Source of the DNA: Macrostomum hystrix
Taxonomy: Eukaryota > Platyhelminthes > Macrostomidae
Length of the DNA stretch: 64,000 nucleotides
Assembly (NCBI GenBank): GCA_950097015.1
Contig: CATNEN010000038.1
Coordinates: forward strand, 22,506,001-22,570,000
Direction: 5' to 3'
The stretch's first letter is position 1; each line of letters begins with the position of its first letter. Of this stretch, positions 60,901 to 64,000 are shown piece after piece. The notes under the pieces are model-generated. The model was not told where the DNA came from. It searched no databases and was given only the letters and a program-made list of their open reading frames with translations. The translations under genes and the position numbers were made by a program.

Positions 60901-63900
60901 AACTAGTTATGTTTCAAAAGAGGTTCACACAAATATTTCTGCGCAGTCTGTGTATTATAGCTAGCGAATTCATTCACACGTTTTAAAATGGTTCGTTTTC
61001 CAAAGCTGTCTGTTGTTAATCAGTGTTTTTTATTCACCATAGTAAACTTGTTTGTAAATCTAGGTATGTAGAAAGTCCATGTTGCAATCACGCGTTTGTT
61101 TGTATCAGTTGGTCTCGATAAAAAACTGTTTATTTAATTTACTTTTTTTCTATACGATAACTTTCAAGGGCACTGCAGGACCTCTACGAGCAGGTGCTGA
61201 AACAACGTGATCAGTACTATACTGAAGCTGAGCAGCTCAAGGGCACAGCAACGCCAAGGTAATTAGACTCAGTGGGATTAGACTCAGTGAGATTAGACTC
61301 AGTGAGATTAGACTCAATGAGATTAGACTCAGTGAGATTAGACTCAGTGGGATTAGACACTGTGAGATTAGACTCAATGAGATTAGACTCAGTGAGATTA
61401 GACTCAATGAGATTAGACTCAGTGAGATTAGACTCAGTGAGATTAGACTCAATGAGATTAGACTCAGTGAGATTAGACTCAGTGGGATTAGACACTGTGA
61501 GATTAGACTCAATGAGATTAGACTCAGTGAGATTAGACTCAATGAGATTAGACTCAGTGAGATTAGACTCAGTGAGATTAGACTCAATGAGATTAGACTC
61601 AGTGAGATTAGACTCAGTGGGATTAGACACTGTGAGATTAGACTCAATGAGATTAGACTCAGTGAGATTAGACTCAATGAGATTAGACTCAGTGAGATTA
61701 GACTCAATGAGATTAGACTCAGTGAGATTAGACTCAGTGAGATTAGACTCAATGAGATTAGACTCGGTGAGATTAGATTCAGTGAGATTAGACTCAATGA
61801 GATTAGACTCAGTGAGATTAGACTCAGTGAGATTAGACTCAATGAGATTAGACTCAGTGAGATTAGACTCAGTGGGATTAGACACTGTGAGATTAGACTC
61901 AATGAGATTAGACTCAGTGAGATTAGACTCAATGAGATTAGACTCAGTGAGATTAGACTCAGTGAGATTAGACTCAATGAGATTAGACTCAGTGAGATTA
62001 GACTCAGTGGGATTAGACACTGTGAGATTAGACTCAATGAGATTAGACTCAGTGAGATTAGACTCAATGAGATTAGACTCAGTGAGATTAGACTCAGTGA
62101 GATTAGACTCAATGAGATTAGACTCAGTGAGATTAGACTCAGTGGGATTAGACACTGTGAGATTAGACTCAATGAGATTAGACTCAGTGAGATTAGACTC
62201 AATGAGATTAGACTCAGTGAGATTAGACTCAATGAGATTAGACTCAGTGAGATTAGACTCAGTGAGATTAGACTCAATGAGATTAGACTCGGTGAGATTA
62301 GATTCAGTGAGATTAGACTCAATGAGATTAGACTCAGTGAGATTAGACTCAATGAGATTAGATTCAGTGAGATTAGACTCAGTGAGATTAGACTCAGTGA
62401 GATTAGACTCAATGAGATTAGACTCAGTGAGATTAGACTCAGTGGGATTAGACACTGTGAGATTAGACTCAATGAGATTAGACTCAGTGAGATTAGACTC
62501 AATGAGATTAGACTCAGTGAGATTAGACTCAATGAGATTAGACTCAGTGAGATTAGACTCAGTGAGATTAGACTCAATGAGATTAGACTCAATGAGATTA
62601 GACTCGGTGAGATTAGATTCAGTGAGATTAGACTCAATGAGATTAGATTCAGTGAGATTAGACTCAATGAGATTAGACTCAGTGAGAGATTAGACACATG
62701 AGATCAGTCTCATGGATTCATAGCACTAGATCGGAATCTACTTATCCCATCACAGGCCGGAGTGGGAGCGCTGCGGTGAGTATATTTCAGGCGGCGCCGA
62801 CCGTTGGAAGGAGCTGAGTCAGGGCAAACGCTCGGACGAGCTGGTAGACATCATTCTGCAGGAGATGTCCGGCCTCACAACTGGCGAGGCTCAGATGCTT
62901 GAAGGGCTTGGCTACGATGACAAGGTTGGTGATGAGTCATAGAGTCATTCAATTTTTGTGATGGTACTTCTAAATTAATCAGCTTGAGCATGCTGTCAAT
63001 TTTGTGTAGGATTCGGTTTGAGTAGGATTCAGTTTGAGTAGGATTCAGTTTGAGTAGGATTCAGTTTGAGTAGGATTCAGTTTGAGTAGGATTCAGTTTG
63101 AGTAGGATTCAGTTTGAGTAGGATTCAGTTTGAGTAGGATTCAGTTTGAGTAGGATTCAGTTTGAGTAGGATTCAGTTTGAGTAGGATTCAGTTTGAGTA
63201 GGATTCAGTTTGAGTAGGATTCAGTTTGAGTAGGATTCAGTTTGAGTAGGATTCAGTTTGAGTAGGATTCAGTTTGAGTAGGATTCAGTTTGAGTAGGAT
63301 TCAGTTTGAGTAGGATTCAGTTTGAGTAGGATTCAGTTTGAGTAGGATTCAGTTTGAGTAGGATTCAGTTTGAGTAGGATTCAGTTTGAGTAGGATTCAG
63401 TTTGAGTAGGATTCAGTTTGAGTAGGATTCAGTTTGAGTAGGATTCAGTTTGAGTAGGATTCAGTTTGAGTAGGATTCAGTTTGAGTAGGATTCAGTTTG
63501 AGTAGGATTCAGTTTGAGTAGGATTCAGTTTGAGTAGGATTCAGTTTGAGTAGGATTCAGTTTGAGTAGGATTCAGTTTGAGTAGGATTCAGTTTGAGTA
63601 GGATTCAGTTTGAGTAGGATTCGGTTTGAGTAGGATTCAGTTTGAGTAGGATTCAGTTTGAGTAGGATTCAGTTTGAGTAGGATTCGGTTTGAGTAGGAT
63701 TCGGTTTGAGTAGGATTCAGTTTGAGTAGGATTCAGTTTGAGTAGGATTCAGTTTGAGTAGGATTCAGTTTGAGTAGGATTCGGTTTGAGTAGGATTCAG
63801 TTTGAGTAGGATTCAGTTTGAGTAGGATTCAGTTTGAGTAGGATTCAGTTTGAGTAGGATTCAGTTTGAGTAGGATTCAGTTTGAGTAGGATTCAGTTTG

Positions 63901-64000
63901 AGTAGGATTCAGTTTGAGTAGGATTCAGTTTGAGTAGGATTCAGTTTGAGTAGGATTCAGTTTGAGTAGGATTCAGTTTGAGTAGGATTCAGTTTGAGTA
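57918..64000 (+). CDS. TSNAXIP1: Translin-associated factor X-interacting protein 1, 3' partial
   Basis: Coiled-coil protein of cilia and testis; in mammals it binds translin-associated factor X. Five exons traced in frame: 57918-58479 (ATG 57918), 58758-59035, 59956-60125, 61169-61258, 62756-62924; 423 codons, continuing past the right edge. Family hallmarks: [54 protein letters not shown] (N-terminal domain, residues about 93-187); coiled coil in exon 2; [13 protein letters not shown] in exon 3; [13 protein letters not shown] in exon 4; [11 protein letters not shown] and [14 protein letters not shown] in exon 5. The donor after exon 2 (GTCTGC) is weak. Introns 2, 4 and 5 are almost entirely simple or minisatellite DNA, and intron 1 looks SINE-derived. 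Confidence 0.92.
58540..58740 (+). repeat. Degenerate SINE family 2 sequence filling TSNAXIP1 intron 1
   Basis: GGCCGCATTCATTTCGGAGC, GCAATTTACGCTCTT, then GAATTGCGTCCTCGCTGGC and ACTGTCACC follow the order of the family 2 body at 11465-11690. The intron is only 278 bp, so the SINE makes up most of it. Confidence 0.5.
59065..59930. repeat. Octanucleotide microsatellite (TCTCTCTG)n, about 108 copies (TSNAXIP1 intron 2)
   Basis: Near-pure for the first 230 bp, then with GCC, TTT and CGC variants. It spans nearly the whole 920-bp intron. The sense strand is pyrimidine-rich. All long frames (up to 414 codons) across it are artefacts. Confidence 0.97.
60305..60640. repeat. Pentanucleotide (CCTCT)n array (TSNAXIP1 intron 3)
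   Basis: A pure CCTCT run from about 60455 to 60618 is preceded by two tandem copies of a longer imperfect pyrimidine segment (60350-60450). Sense strand is pyrimidine. Confidence 0.95.
60676..60964 (+). CDS. Candidate alternative exon of TSNAXIP1
   Basis: Inside intron 3, an acceptor CTCCTAG at 60675 leads in the correct phase (one base after exon 3's phase 2) into 96 open codons ending TAG at 60964. The translation is non-repetitive and GC-balanced ([39 protein letters not shown]). HTQT and VHTN-type segments occur in ciliary coiled-coil proteins. It could be an alternative last exon, or a cassette using GTATTA near 60953. The conserved reading joins exon 3 directly to exon 4, so this would be optional. 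Confidence 0.3.
61260..62696. repeat. 15-bp minisatellite, about 95 copies (TSNAXIP1 intron 4)
   Basis: Unit GATTAGACTCAGTGA with variants ACTCAATGA, ACACTGTGA, ACTCGGTGA and GTGG. The array begins at the 5' splice site itself: exon 4 ends at 61258 and the intron opens GTAATTAGACTCAGTGG. Marker units ACACTG recur at 135-bp steps. Frames of 412-486 codons on both strands are repeat translation. Confidence 0.97.
63008..64000. repeat. 16-bp minisatellite, at least 62 copies (TSNAXIP1 intron 5), runs off edge
   Basis: Unit GTAGGATTCAGTTTGA, almost perfectly homogeneous; the only recurrent variant is TTCGG for TTCAG. It starts about 84 bp after exon 5's 5' splice site and continues past the window. 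Confidence 0.97.

Noticed and set aside
61217..62697. Reading frames of 412-486 codons on both strands
   Set aside because: They are translations of a 15-bp minisatellite (a multiple of 3 with no stops) lying inside a TSNAXIP1 intron.

Overview
This is nuclear DNA from a bilaterian animal. It contains intron-rich genes for metazoan families: a polycystin-1-like receptor-channel, fibrinogen-related proteins, an AGBL2/3-type cytosolic carboxypeptidase, TMEM33, a MEX-3 KH-domain RNA-binding protein and TSNAXIP1. Introns have GT-AG borders, and every junction I give for the recognised genes keeps the reading frame. Fibrinogen-related proteins, cilia-type genes, tRNA-derived SINEs, non-autonomous DNA transposons and abundant minisatellites would fit a spiralian (for example a free-living flatworm or mollusc-like animal). 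The sequence alone does not settle the phylum.

Layout. 1-7628 (+): the C-terminal 1749 residues of a polycystin-1-like protein, entering from the left edge. 8398-9503 and 19282-20460 (-): two copies of a two-exon fibrinogen-related gene; the first has a premature stop. 9.5-19.2 kb: a repeat-rich gap with SINEs, a hAT element nested in a TA-flanked MITE, and a 528-bp tandem duplication. 21451-23202 (-): a 583-residue proline-rich, coiled-coil protein I do not recognise. 26301-38420 (-): AGBL2/3-like carboxypeptidase in 16 traceable exons (1273 codons), perhaps ending in a small exon at 24858-24890. 42715-44349 (-): TMEM33. 51926-56668 (-): MEX-3 homologue. 57918-right edge (+): TSNAXIP1, 5 exons traced.

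The most striking architecture is the introns. Many carry a private minisatellite (periods 5, 8, 10, 15, 16, 19, 21, 27, 30 and 34 bp), often starting within about 0-30 bp of a splice site. In TSNAXIP1 whole introns are repeat. These arrays produce long spurious reading frames in several frames. The transposons can be dated relative to each other: one MITE copy holds two later insertions, each with a perfect 8-bp target duplication, and the other two MITE copies supply empty sites.

Functionally, three of the genes (polycystin-1-like, AGBL2/3, TSNAXIP1) belong to families tied to cilia or sperm axonemes. MEX-3 is a translational regulator, TMEM33 an ER/nuclear-envelope protein, and the fibrinogen-related proteins are probably secreted recognition lectins. 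No prokaryote-style operon, CRISPR array or canonical tRNA/rRNA gene was seen.
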